From positions 372,001-436,000 of the forward strand of contig NW_026516206.1 of the NCBI RefSeq assembly GCF_025602895.1: a stretch of DNA of 64,000 nucleotides, given 5' to 3'. The notes under the pieces were generated by a model. It saw only the letters and a program-made list of their open reading frames with translations. It was not told where the DNA came from and searched no databases. The translations under genes and the position numbers were made by a program. The first letter of the stretch is position 1, and every line of letters begins with the position of its first letter. This document shows positions 39,601-50,100 of the stretch, one piece after another. The stretch comes from Polychytrium aggregatum (Eukaryota > Chytridiomycota > Chytridiomycetes > Polychytriales).

Positions 39601-40723
39601 CAGTGGGCAGGACATGGACCTGAAAGATGGTCAGGGGTTGCGTTCCATGCCTGCATGCATCCAAAGACTCGCGCATCGAGCGGTAATCAATGCTGCAGAC
39701 GCGGAGAGGAGCGTCCGAGCTGAGAGGAGGGGCGTGGACAAGGTCAGAATAATGTTCGACGGTTACTTTATTCTGAACAATGTCCGAAGAACAAACAACA
39801 GGAGGAGGTACATCAAGGAGGGAAAGAGAACTGACAACAGAAGAAGGGGTTTGGGAAGAGCGAAGGGGTTCGGGAGGAACAAGACAAGAAGGGGAAGACG
39901 AAGGTGGGAGCGTAGGAGAGGAGCTTAGATCAATCAAAGGAGTGGAATCATCAAGAAGGGGAGTGACATTGGAGGAAGTGGAGCAAGACGAAAGAGAAGT
40001 AGTGCATGGAGAGGGGTCGGAATCAACAGAAGGAGGGAGACAAAGAAGACCGCGAGACCAGACAATCTTGGGCTCGGCGGTGCGCAACCAAGGAAAGCCA
40101 AGGATAAGTGGTTGATGTGGAGACCTGATCACATCGAACCGAAGGCGTTGCGAGACGTCCCCGAGAATCACCTCGAGTGGAGCAGTCTCGCGGAGGATGG
40201 GGCCAGACGACAGCGGCTTACCATCCACGCCTTCCACTGCCAAGGGCGAAGCCTTGGAGCAGGTGGGGACAGAGTGTCGAGCAACAAAGTCCTCGTCGAT
40301 AAAGTTGCCAGAGGCACCAGAATCGACAAGTCCTTCGCACGACAGAGAATCACCAGAAGGAAGACGAACAGCGACGGGAACAACCAACGAGCAACGACGA
40401 ACAGACGAAACACAAGACTTTGGTTCGGTACCAGCTTCGGCACCAGGGTTGCGGCTAGCACAGACAGTTAACTTTGCCGAGGGTTGGCAGGACAGCTCAG
40501 GTATTTGCACCTGTGGATGAGGTGCAGTTCCCAGTGACACCAGAGGTGCCACGGGTACTATGCCAGAGCTGAGAGTGTCCGCCGGTCCAGAGGCAAGGCG
40601 AAGCTGTCCGCACATCACTGCTTCCCCAGTACTTACCAAAGGCACCTTACCAATGTCTTCACTTTCGGAAGGCGGTGGGCACGGCTCCGGTTCAAGGCCT
40701 TCACTTAGAACCGGGCCTGGTCG
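36623..40723 (-). CDS. pol: Pol polyprotein of B2
   Basis: 1,366 codons after the frameshift at the heptamer on bases 40723-40729. It has the same protease, RT (YLDDIL), RNase H, integrase and chromodomain as B1, and the protein appears identical. The stop is adjacent to the 3' LTR. Confidence 0.95.
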   Translation of the reverse strand, partial: RPGPVLSEGLEPEPCPPPSESEDIGKVPLVSTGEAVMCGQLRLASGPADTLSSGIVPVAPLVSLGTAPHPQVQIPELSCQPSAKLTVCASRNPGAEAGTEPKSCVSSVRRCSLVVPVAVRLPSGDSLSCEGLVDSGASGNFIDEDFVARHSVPTCSKASPLAVEGVDGKPLSSGPILRETAPLEVILGDVSQRLRFDVIRSPHQPLILGFPWLRTAEPKIVWSRGLLCLPPSVDSDPSPCTTSLSSCSTSSNVTPLLDDSTPLIDLSSSPTLPPSSSPSCLVPPEPLRSSQTPSSVVSSLSLLDVPPPVVCSSDIVQNKVTVEHYSDLVHAPPLSSDAPLRVCSIDYRSMRESLDACRHGTQPLTIFQVHVLPTDEPSTATVEVPAEYKDFLSVFSKQEADSLPPHRPYDCPIDLEPGKSPKFGPLYSLSEPELHALRDYLDENLAKGFVRPSSSPAGSPILFVKKKDGSLRLCVDYRALNGITVKNRYPLPLIGELLDRLRGAKVFTKLDLRGAYNLLRIRSGDEWKTAFRTRYGHFEYLVMPFGLTNAPATFQHFINDVLRTELDQFAIAYLDDILIYSADPSQHVEHVKQVLSKLRAAKLYCKLEKCEFSKTSVSFLGFMVSPEGIGMERSKLSAILDWPIPRNISDLRSFVGFANFYRRFIDGYAKIAGPMTRLFRKTHGFQWSREADKAFRSLKDAFVSEPVLVHPDPSKPFVVESDASDFALGCVLSQRGADDRLHPCSFHSRTLSNAERNYSIYEKELLAIKEAFEAWRHYLEGAQHPVAVLTDHKNLEYLATARILNQRHARWSQFLSRFDIRIQYRPGARNGKADALSRRSDYIPSSASVSRDPPLLLDPAAVIRVLRSRDARSSVASRSDPVDLLQLIAEEQARDPGLDKYRRDPKFVWNGQYLTFQNRIVVPESCRVPALKSCHDPVAVGHPGIRRTLALVSRQFWWQTYRKDVKEYVSTCDTCARSKAPRHKPFGFLLPLQTADRPWGTLTMDFITDLPKSKGHTCIFVVVCSLTKMAHFMSWRSLPSAEETASLFLDNVFRLHGLPDTVVSDRGSQFTSRFWKALCTQLGIQTSLSTAFHPQTDGQTERVNQVINQYLRCYTSYQQDDWAELLPLAEFSYNNLENSSTHASPFLATYGFHPRFEVPVVAGGPDVPSATERVEHLQRNLALLKENLEKAKSDYKHFSDLRRSQAPDLRPGDQVWVLTRNISTTRPSKKLDYQRIGPFTILEAVGTLAFRLDLPKDIKVHPVFHVSLLEPYKKNSLPGRVQAPPPAVVIDGNLEWEVEEILDSKFVRGKLHYLIDWKGYPVTDRSWEPADIVFAPTVAAEYHRRYPDKPGPRRTQDGTRRSLRRR

Positions 40724-40729
40724 TTTCCC
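40687..40729 (-). promoter_or_regulatory. -1 ribosomal frameshift signal of B2
   Basis: The same heptamer (bases 40723-40729 on the minus strand) and CCGGTTC/GAACCGG stem as in B1. Confidence 0.82.
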
Positions 40730-41682
40730 GAACTGAAGTCTTGCACTTCTCCATCTTCGTAAACGATGGTGCGGATGATCCTCGGGCCGGGAGGTCCAGG
40801 GGGCGGTCCGGTAGCTCTGGTAGATCCAAACTTGACGGGGCAGTTTCGTACCAAGTGGCCCTTCTTGCCACAGTACAGGCAGAGTCCAAAGCGGCGGCGG
40901 CGTTGTTTCTCCTCGGCGGTCAGGGGTCCAGAGACGGCAGAGTCCACTTGCATGGGCTCGGAAACAATGTAGGAGGGGTGCGGCGGAGCGAGGACGGGCG
41001 CGGGAGCGATGGCGGGAACGGCAGCGGAGGCGGAACCAAAGGCGAACTGGGAAGACCGGTAGCGGGCAGGCGTGCTTCGGCGCTCTTGACGGCGCTCGCG
41101 GATTCGTGCATCGAGCTCGTTACAAAGCTCGATGTACTCCTCCAGATCTCGTGGCAGAGGGCGAACTCGCGAAAGTTCGTCTCTGACATCATCCGACAAG
41201 CCAAGTCGGAAGAACGAGATCTTTGCACCGTCGTTCCAAGTCGTATCGGCGGCAATACGAAGGAACTCGGATGCATAGACTGCGCACGGGCGGTTGCCCT
41301 GAGACAGTGTGGTGATCACTGACTCGGCAGTCCTGGCCCGATCAGGGTCGTCAAACACTTTGGAAAAGCGTTCTAGGAAATCGCCAAAAGAGTTGAGTCG
41401 GGGATCACCCATCTCAAGCATCGGAGTCGCCCACTGGAGAGCCGGTCCAGTGAGCAGACTAATGACGAATCCGACCTTAATCGGGTCAGCAGGGAACCGG
41501 TGGGGCTGCATTCGTATATACAGTTTGCACTGATTTACGAATGCCCGGAACCCTTGCCGGTTACCGTCGTAACGGTCCGGCATCTGCACGCTGTACCCAG
41601 CGGCAGGAGCATCGCGAGCTGTCCGGAGCTCGGCGAGCTCGGCCTCCAAGGCACGGAGGCGGTCCACGAGGGCAGGATCCAT
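40705..41682 (-). CDS. gag: Gag protein of B2
   Basis: 325 aa, identical to B1 Gag except Pro for Ser in the PAIAPA linker. It has the capsid domain, then a CCHC knuckle, and ends in the same frameshift heptamer. Confidence 0.93.
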   Translation of the reverse strand: MDPALVDRLRALEAELAELRTARDAPAAGYSVQMPDRYDGNRQGFRAFVNQCKLYIRMQPHRFPADPIKVGFVISLLTGPALQWATPMLEMGDPRLNSFGDFLERFSKVFDDPDRARTAESVITTLSQGNRPCAVYASEFLRIAADTTWNDGAKISFFRLGLSDDVRDELSRVRPLPRDLEEYIELCNELDARIRERRQERRSTPARYRSSQFAFGSASAAVPAIAPAPVLAPPHPSYIVSEPMQVDSAVSGPLTAEEKQRRRRFGLCLYCGKKGHLVRNCPVKFGSTRATGPPPGPPGPRIIRTIVYEDGEVQDFSSGNDQARF

Positions 41683-41860
41683 GGCGGGACTGGGACTGGG
41701 ACTGGGAAAAAAAAAAAAAAGCGAGGAGGTTCAAGAACAGGAGAGCGAAGAGGGCTCAGACACAAGTGTGCTTGAGGTTCGGACAGGACTAGGAAAGGGG
41801 CGGGGCTAGGAGCGGAAGATACCAAGCAGGTGGTATCAGTAGAAGAGAGTTCGAACAAAG

Positions 41861-42279
41861 TGTAAGGAGTGAACAAGCGCAAGGACGAAGACCAAGTGCT
41901 TGGTATGAGCTTTATTAGCTTTTAGCCCCGAACACCAAAGAACAAGTTTTGTTCGAACTGGTGTTCAACATAGGCTCAGACATGCAGGGCTATTTATAGA
42001 CCGGGAGAAGGTCGAGGGGCAAAAGTGGGCGAGAAGGGTGGAGCATCACAGAGAAGCGAGAAGGGGGTGCGAGAGTGGCTGGTGTGCAAGCGAGAGAGGC
42101 TTGGCACAGCCCGGGGACATGTGCCGAGCGGTGGGGGAGGCAGGAAACCAGTAGACGCGGGTGGCAACGGCGCGTGCTCATGCATGGGGGCAAACAAACA
42201 CGTGGGGACTCATGATTGGTGCGGAGGGCGAGAGCATGCGGGACAATCTCATTGGTCCGTTGTGATGCTGGTCATCACA
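41861..42279 (-). repeat. 5' LTR of B2
   Basis: 419 bp, the reverse complement of the B1 LTR. The same self-priming complement lies just inside it. Confidence 0.95.
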
Positions 42280-45015
42280 TCCTGCGAGTGGCCCTCCATC
42301 CCAAGTACCATCCTGTCCTGTTGTTCCAAGTGATCGACACCAAGTTCGATGCCATCCTCGGCATGAGCTGGCTTGCTCGTGCCGAGCCGACTCCAGTCGT
42401 CGACTGGAAAGGCCGCACTGTCCGTGTTGGCCCTGACATTGTCCTGCAGGGCATGGCCTCACCCAACATGCCACCTCTCCTCTCAGCCATGCAATTCAAG
42501 AGGCTGATCAAGAAGGACACGTCGTTCCTCTGTGTCGTGCGTGAGGTCGACGACACCGACCAAGCCGGTCCCGGTCCCCCGCCTGTGGTGACCAAGCTGC
42601 TCGACGAGTACAAGGACGTATTCCCCGACCAGTTGCCACAATGCCTGCCACCCCAACGCACCGTCGATCATCGCATCGACATCGAACCAGGCTCGTCGCC
42701 TCCGTCAAGACCGACGTACCAACTGTCGCTGACGGAGATGGACGAACTCAAGCGCCAGTTGGATGACCTCCTCGCCCATGGGTTCATCCGCCCGAGCCAG
42801 TCACCGTATGGTGCACCAGTGCTCTTTGTCAAGAAGAAAGAAGGTGATCTCAGGATGTGCGTCGACTATCGCGCACTAAACAAACAGACCATCAAGAACA
42901 CCTACCCGTTGCCCAGGATCGACGAGTTGATGGATCGTCTGAGTGGAGCAAAGGTCTTTAGCAAGATAGACCTCCGCTCAGGCTACCATCAGATCCGCAT
43001 CCACGAGGATGATGTCCACAAGACCGCCTTCAGGACTCGCTACGGACTGTACGAGTTCCTAGTGCTGCCGTTCGGATTGACGAACGCACCTGCCACGTTC
43101 ATGCAGCTGATGAACGATGTGTTCCGCCAAGAGCTCGACAACTCTGTCATCGTGTACCTGGATGATATCCTTGTGTACAGCAAGGATGAAGCGACCCATG
43201 AAGGTCATGTCGCCCGCGTGCTGGCCAAGCTACGCGAGCACAAGTTGTATGCCAAACTGTCCAAGTGTGAGTTCTTCAAGAATCAAGTCCCGTTCCTGGG
43301 ACACGTTGTCTCAGGAAGAGGAATCGAAGTCGACCCCGCCAAGGTCAAGTCTGTGGTCGAGTGGCCGCCGCTCGCATGCGTCTCTGACGTGCAGTCGTTT
43401 CTCGGTCTCGTCAACTACTACCGCCGATTCATCCCCGATCTGGCGCGCACTGCCGGTCCACTCACAGACCTACTCCGCAAAGAGTGCCCCTTCGTGTGGG
43501 ACCACCCACAACGCCAAGCGTTCGAGACCCTCAAGCACGCCTTGACGAACGCTCCTGTCCTCGCTGTGTTCGACCCGAACACGGATGTCTCCGTGCACAC
43601 CGACGCCTCCGACTTTGCGGTGGGAGCTGTTTTGATGCAGGAGGGAAGGCCCGTTGCCTTCGAGTCGCGCAAACTGTCCCAACACGAGATCAACTATCCC
43701 GTGCACGAGAAGGAGCAGCTTGCGATCATCTACGCGCTGCAGAAGTTCCGAGTGTACCTCCACGGTACCGCCAAGCCCTTCAAGATTGTGACGGACCACC
43801 AGTCACTGCGTTACCTCGACACCAAGAAGAACCTGAGCCGACGCCAAGCGCGATGGATGGAGTTCCTCGCCGAGTACAACTACGAGGTTGTATACCAGAA
43901 AGGCAAACTCAATGTGGTGCCTGACGCACTGTCCCGACGCCCCGACTACCAATTGGCGTCACTGTACGAGTCGACTGTCAGTGTCGACAACACGATGCTG
44001 GATGTTGTCCGAGACAACATCGCCAACGACAAACAGTTCGGAGAACTGTTCCGAAAGGTGTCTAAGCTCCCCAAGGACGACGAATCATCCGAGTACACAG
44101 TGCGTGATGGCCTGCTCCTCCTGAAGAAGGACAGCCGTGTCTGTGTGCCGGACATTCCGTCGTTGAAGACCAAGTTGCTCCAAGAGGTCCACGACTCGCC
44201 CCTCGCTGGACACTTTGGAGTCGAGAAGACATACGACCGACTGGCCAAAGTCGCATACTGGCCTGGAATGAAGCGCACCGTCGAGAAGTACATCGAGTCC
44301 TGCCATACCTGCAAGATGGTCAAGTCACGCACGACCCGAGAGCAAGGATTGCTGCAACCCCTGCCTGTTCCCGACCGCCCCTGGACCAGCATGTCCATGG
44401 ATCTCATCACGCATCTACCGACGACCAAGTTGGACCACGATGCAATCGCTGTCTTTGTCGACAGGTTCAGCAAGATGGCACACTTTGTGCCGTGCCAGAC
44501 GACATGCTCCGCGCCTGACCTTGCACTGCTGTTCTTCAAGCATGTGTTCAAGCACCACGGCCTCCCAAAGTCCATCGTCAGTGATCGAGACCCCCGATTC
44601 ACCTCCTTGTTTTGGACAAGTCTGTTCGACCATCTCGGCACCAAGCTGAACATGTCAACCTCGCACCACCAACAAACGGATGGACAGTCCGAGCGGACGA
44701 TCCGCACCCTCGAGCAATACCTGAGGACATACGCCTCGACCAGCCAAGACGACTGGGACATACAGCTGAGTCATGCAGAGTTTGCATACAACACCGCCAA
44801 GTCGAGCACAACTGGCTTGAGCCCCTTTGAGGCGCTCTACGGATTCCAGCCTGATGTTCCCACCTCCTTGACACTGACCGAGTCCACGGCTGGATTGCCT
44901 CCCAAACCAAGTGCCTTTGTCAAAGATCATCAAGTCCGACACAAGATGATCGCCGACGCGCTCACGGATGCGCAACAAGTGATGGCGAAGTACTACGACC
45001 GCCGACACCAGGATG
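42280..45015 (+). CDS. pol: Pol of element A, part 2 (protease end, RT, RNase H, integrase), cut by C
   Basis: Resumes in frame after the TCCTG duplication. It contains the rest of the protease region (DAILGMSWL), then RT with [19 protein letters not shown] and YLDDILVY, and RNase H with [15 protein letters not shown]. The integrase has an HHCC domain (HFGVEKT...C-HTC) and core motifs [18 protein letters not shown] and [13 protein letters not shown]. The frame is broken at 45016 by the LTR of element C, after RRHQD in the integrase C-terminal region. The protein is more diverged from B and C than those two are from each other. Confidence 0.93.
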
Positions 45016-45682
45016 TGTGATGCTCCGGCATCACAGCGACCTTCTCCGCACCACAAACTTCACTTTCCGCACCATCCCCATCCATTTTGGTCGCTCCCCG
45101 GTCCCTCGAGGACCTTTCTTGCACTCCGAGGTCCCTTCTCGCTTCCTCTCGCTCCCTCTCGCTCCTCCCTGCTCCTCCCGGTTTCCCACACCCCGTCCCA
45201 TCCGTTCCCGGAGTTTATCCGGTGTTTACCCGTAGTTTAGCCGCCCTTCCGTTCACCCGGCGCCAAGCCGGAACCGTTCCGATCCCTCCGTCCTCCTGCT
45301 CACCAGTAGTTTCCTTCCACGTCTTTTGTTTATGCTCGTGGCTGACCGCGTGCTTTTGCCTCGCCCTCTGAGTGGCTCCCAACGGCGCCACCGGGTAACA
45401 CATGCCGCTGGGCTGTGGCAAGCCTCTCTCGCTTGCACCTCGCCTGTCCTCGCACCCCCCTTCTCGGTCCTCGGTGCTACACCGCCCCCGTCGCCCGCCG
45501 GAGACCGCTTCCGCCCACCTCGTCCCCCGGAGGTGCCCCCGGTCTATAAATAGGCCTGCGTCCGCCAGTATGTATCACACTCCAGTCAGAATAATAAACA
45601 GTCTTCCTTAACAACCTCTTCTACCAAGCACCTGGTCAGGTGTTCTCCCTTGCACACACACACTCCCCATCGCTCCCTCACA
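45016..45682 (+). repeat. 5' LTR of element C
   Basis: 667 bp, TGTGATG...CCTCACA. It opens with TGTGATG-CTCCGG-CATCACA. The TATA box TATAAATA is at 45545-45552 and AATAAA follows near 45594. A block at 45411-45438 is almost identical to one in the B LTR. Confidence 0.95.
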
Positions 45683-45695
45683 TATTGTTCTGACT
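45584..45695 (+). promoter_or_regulatory. Predicted self-priming pair of element C
   Basis: AGTCAGAATAAT at 45584-45595, 39 nt after the start of the TATA box, can pair over 12 nt with ATTGTTCTGACT at 45684-45695, one base beyond the LTR. Eleven pairs are Watson-Crick and one is U-G. Layout and spacing match those of B1. Confidence 0.7.
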
Positions 45696-46134
45696 CTAAT
45701 ACTGTCGGAGACCACCTGCTTGGTCGAACCCTTCTCCTTGTGCTACCTGTCAAGTCCCTGTCTGGCTCCTGCCCTGGCCCTACGGTCACGTGAACTGTCA
45801 AGTCCCTGTCCTGTCCTTTCCGGTCCTGTCAAGTCTCCTGTCCTTGTCCTGTGGTTGACCTCTCGGTGGTACAACTGTCCTGTCTTGCACTGTCCTGATC
45901 CTCTCCTGTCATTGCGCTGTCACCCTTGGTGGTACCCCTTCCCCTGCACAGTCACTCCTGGATTTCTTTGACCTTTTATCCTCGATTAGAGGGTACCCCT
46001 GCACAGTCACCCCTGTACCCCTGCACAGTCACCCTGTACCCCTGCATAGTCACCCCTTGCCCAGTCACCCCTGAACACACTTTCCAGTTTTTGTTTTCCG
46101 ATCGATTCCCACTTGTCACGTGACTTACGCCACC

Positions 46135-47115
46135 ATGGACCCAGCCATAGCCCAGCGCATCCAAGCTCTCCAAGACGAAGTCACCGCCCTTCGTACCGCC
46201 CGTAACGCCCGTGACGCCCCCGCTGCCGCCGCCGGCCCTCCCTCTCAAGTCCCCGACCGCTTCGATGGCAACCGTCGGGGCTTCCGTGCCTTTGTCAGTC
46301 AGTGCAACCTCTACATGAGGATGCACCCTCAACGCTTCCCCACCGATCCAGTCCGAGTCGGATTCATCCTCAGCCTGCTCTCCGGACCCGCCCTTCAGTG
46401 GGCGACGCCCATGCTAGAGGGCAACGATGCCCGTTTGAACTCTTACGACGAGTTCATGGGGCGCTTCGCCTCCGCCTTCGACGACCCCGACCGCGCCCGC
46501 TCCGCCGAAGCCGCCATCCAGTCCATGTTCCAGGGAAGCCGTCCCTGCGACATCTTCGCTTCCGACTTCCTCCGTGTCGCCGCCGACACCACCTGGAACG
46601 ACTCCGCGAAGATCTCTTTCTTCCGTCAGGCCTTGACGGAAGATCTCAAGGACGAGCTTGCCCGTGTCCGTGACCATCCCCGCGACCTCGACGATTACGT
46701 CCAACTCTGCGTCGAACTGGATGCCCGCCTTCGCGAACGTCGCCAAGAACGCCGCACCTCCTTTCGAGCCCGACCCGCACAACCTTTCCTTGGCCCCCCA
46801 CACTCCTTTGCCCCCGCGCCTTTCCGACATCCCGATCCTGCTTCCCGAGGCCATTCCTCCTTTGTTCCTCGTCCGTCCCCAACTCCCGGCCACGACCCCA
46901 TGCAGGTGGACTCTGCCCTTATGGGTCCCCTGACTCCGGACGAAAAGCAACGCCGCCGCCGCCTCGGACTGTGCCTCTACTGTGGCAACAAGGGCCACAT
47001 GGCACGCAACTGTCCTGCCAAGACCGCCGCTCCGTCCCGGACCATCAGGGCCGTCATCTATGATGACGGCGAGGTAAGACAGGTGGAATCGGGAAACGAC
47101 TTGGCCCGATTCTGA
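46135..47115 (+). CDS. gag: Gag protein of element C
   Basis: 326 aa, starting MDPAIAQRIQALQDEV. The capsid domain contains LLSGPALQWATPMLE, and a CCHC knuckle CLYCGNKGHMARNC follows near residue 285. It is homologous throughout to B Gag. It ends with the slippery heptamer six codons before the TGA stop. Confidence 0.93.
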   Translation: MDPAIAQRIQALQDEVTALRTARNARDAPAAAAGPPSQVPDRFDGNRRGFRAFVSQCNLYMRMHPQRFPTDPVRVGFILSLLSGPALQWATPMLEGNDARLNSYDEFMGRFASAFDDPDRARSAEAAIQSMFQGSRPCDIFASDFLRVAADTTWNDSAKISFFRQALTEDLKDELARVRDHPRDLDDYVQLCVELDARLRERRQERRTSFRARPAQPFLGPPHSFAPAPFRHPDPASRGHSSFVPRPSPTPGHDPMQVDSALMGPLTPDEKQRRRRLGLCLYCGNKGHMARNCPAKTAAPSRTIRAVIYDDGEVRQVESGNDLARF

Positions 47116-47133
47116 ATGGAGACTCAGAATCGG
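47091..47133 (+). promoter_or_regulatory. -1 ribosomal frameshift signal of element C
   Basis: G_GGA_AAC at 47091-47097, an 8-nt spacer, then a perfect 10-bp stem CCGATTCTGA (47106-47115) / TCAGAATCGG (47124-47133) with an 8-nt loop. The gag stop TGA is the end of the 5' arm. Confidence 0.88.
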
Positions 47134-50100
47134 TGCCCCAAACCATGTCTCCCGAGTCGTTGCGCACTGGTGCAGGGTTGTCGGGTGGTGTTTCGGACTT
47201 GTCGACGGATGCATCGACTGTCGTAGCTGGGGGGTTGTCAGCAGACGTGAGCTCGACGTTAGTAATTGATGGCTTTGCCATTGGTGAATCCGTGTCTCAC
47301 CCACAGGCGATGGGCGCCAGGCCGTCTTGCTGGTTCCCCTCAGTGAAAGCAGACGTGTTTTCGGAGCAGTCTGGTGATCCGCTTGGTGACCCTGTGTCGG
47401 TGTGCGCTGCCTCGTCTTCCGGATTATGTTCACTTGTCGTTCCCGCTTCGCTTGTCTTGCCCGTTGGCTCCGTGGTTCCGTGCAAGGCTCTTGTCGACTC
47501 TGGTGCCGCCGGCAACTTTGTCGACCAGGACTTTGTTTTCCGTTTCTCCGTTCCGACTGTCGCCAAGTCCACTCCCTTGGCTGTCGAGGCCGTTGATGGC
47601 CGGCCCTTGTCCTCTGGCCCCATCACACACGAGACTGTCTCCCTCCAGCTCCTCCTTGGGGACAGCTCTCAGCGACTCAAGTTCGACGTCATCAAGTCGC
47701 CGCACCAGCCCGTCATCCTCGGCTATCCCTGGCTCCGGGATACCGAGCCCAAGATCATTTGGTCTCGCGGGATTCTTCATCTCTCTTGTTCTCCCGCTCC
47801 CGTTGACCCCGCACCTTCTTCGCAGTCTTCTTCGTCGTTGCCCTCGGTGCCCTTTGCTCCTTCCTCGCCTCCTGCGAGTGTCCCCTCTGTTGTACCTCCT
47901 TCTTCTCTTCCTTCTTCTTTGGATGTACACCCCGGCAGTATTCAGAATAAAGTAACCGTTCCACTTTATTCTGATGCTGTTCCCACTCCTGCACCGACCC
48001 CAGCTGCGGCTATCCGGATCCAGAGCATCACGGCCCGCTCGATCCAAAAGTCTTTGGCCCAGCCGGACTTGGAACCCACCCTTTTGTTCCAAGTCCATGC
48101 CTTGATCGCCGACGACCCTTCTTCTGCGTCAGTCGAGTTGCCCGCCGCCTATGCGGACTTCCTCCCTGTCTTCTCCAAGCAGGAGGCCGATACACTTCCT
48201 CCGCACCGGCCTTACGACTGCCCTATCGACTTGGAGCCCGGGAAGTCTCCAAAGTTCGGTCCGCTCTACTCCCTCTCAGAGCCCGAACTCAAGGCACTCC
48301 GCGAACACCTCGATGAACACCTTGCGAAAGGTTTCATCCGTCCGTCGTCCTCGCCTGCCGGTTCGCCCATCCTCTTCGTCAAGAAGAAGGACGGCTCTCT
48401 GCGTCTCTGCGTGGACTACCGCGCACTCAACAAGATCACGGTGAGGAACCGCTACCCTCTGCCGTTGATCAATGAGATGCTTGACCGGCTCCGAGACGCC
48501 AAGGTATTCACCAAGTTGGACCTCCGTGGTGCCTACAACTTGATTCGGATGCGCGCCGGCGATGAATGGAAGACGGCCTTCCGTACTCGATACGGACACT
48601 TTGAGTACTTGGTGATGCCGTTCGGGCTCACCAATGCTCCCGCCACCTTCCAGCACTTTATCAATGATGTCTTACGCGATGAGCTCGACAAGTTCGCCAT
48701 CGCGTATCTCGACGACATCTTGATATACAGTTCCAACCCTGCCGAGCACGAGCGCCATGTTAAGCAAGTGCTCTCCAAGCTCCGGGATGCCAATCTCTAC
48801 TGCAAGTTAGAGAAGTGCGAGTTCTCCCAGTCCAAGGTCTCGTTCCTCGGGTATGTCGTTTCGCCCGAGGGAATCGAGATGGAAAAGTCCAAGCTCTCGG
48901 CAATCCTGGACTGGCCCGTCCCCAAGAACGTTTCCGAGCTCCGTTCCTTCGTTGGCTTCGCCAACTTCTACCGTCGGTTCATCCATGCCTTTGCCAAAGT
49001 CGCCGGGCCTCTCACTCGCCTTTTCCGAAAGGGCAAGGCCTTCCAGTGGACTTTGGACGCCGAAGCTGCCTTCCGCGCCTTGAAGGACTCGTTCGTGTCG
49101 GAGCCCACCCTCACCCATCCTGACCCATCCAAGCCCTTCGTTGTGGAATCCGATGCCTCGGATTTTGCACTTGGATGTGTCTTGTCTCAGAAGGATGATG
49201 AGGGCCGACTCCGTCCTTGCTCGTACCACTCGCGCACCATGTCCAGTGCCGAGCGGAACTACAGCATTTACGAGAAGGAGCTCCTGGCCATCAAGGAGGC
49301 TTTTGAAGTTTGGCGTCACTACCTTGAAGGCGCCCGCCATCCGGTCGAAGTCATCACCGACCATAAGAACCTGGAGTACCTAGCTACTGCGCGAATCCTC
49401 AACCAGCGCCACGCCCGATGGTCCCAGCTCTTGTCCCGCTTCGACATTCGTATCCAATACCGTCCCGGATCCAAGAACGGCAAAGCCGACGCCTTGTCCC
49501 GCCGTCCTGACTTTGTTCCTCCGTCCGCCCCGGTATCCAGCGAGCCTCCCCTCCTCGTCTCGCCCGAGTCCATCGTCCGCGCTGTCCGTCGCCGTGGATC
49601 ACCCGTCCCCGATCCCACTCCTCACGAAGATCTCATGAAGATGATCACTGAGGAGCAGGCGCGCGACCCCGCCATGGACAAGTTCCGAAGCGATGCCAAG
49701 TTCTCTGTTCGAGACCAACTCCTGGTCCTTGGCAGCCGCATCGTCGTCCCCGAGTCGTGCCGAGTCTCTGTACTCAAGTCCTGCCACGACCGAGTTGCCG
49801 TTGGTCATCCCGGCATCCGCCGAACCACGGCACTCGTCTCCCGTCTGTTCTGGTGGCCAACTGTCCGCAAAGACATCCGAGACTATGTCTCAACTTGCGA
49901 CACTTGTGCCAGAGCCAAGGTGCCCCGTCACAAGCCCTTCGGTCTCCTCCTTCCCTTGCAGACGGCTCAGCGTCCTTGGAGTCTCGTCACCATGGACTTC
50001 ATCACGGACTTGCCCAAGTCCGACGGCAACACTTGCATCTTCGTTGTCGTGTGCAGCCTCACCAAGCTGGCGCACTTCCTGCCCTGCCGTTCCCTGCCGT

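Larger units (their letters stand above)
36204..42279 (-). mobile_element. Ty3/gypsy chromovirus, family B copy 2 (B2), nested in element A
   Basis: A full-length 6,076-bp element in reverse orientation, flanked by the target duplication TCCTG (36199-36203 and 42280-42284). LTRs are 36204-36622 (3') and 41861-42279 (5'). It is nearly identical to B1: I saw one gag substitution and a 14- versus 13-base homopolymer before gag. All coding regions are intact. Confidence 0.95.
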
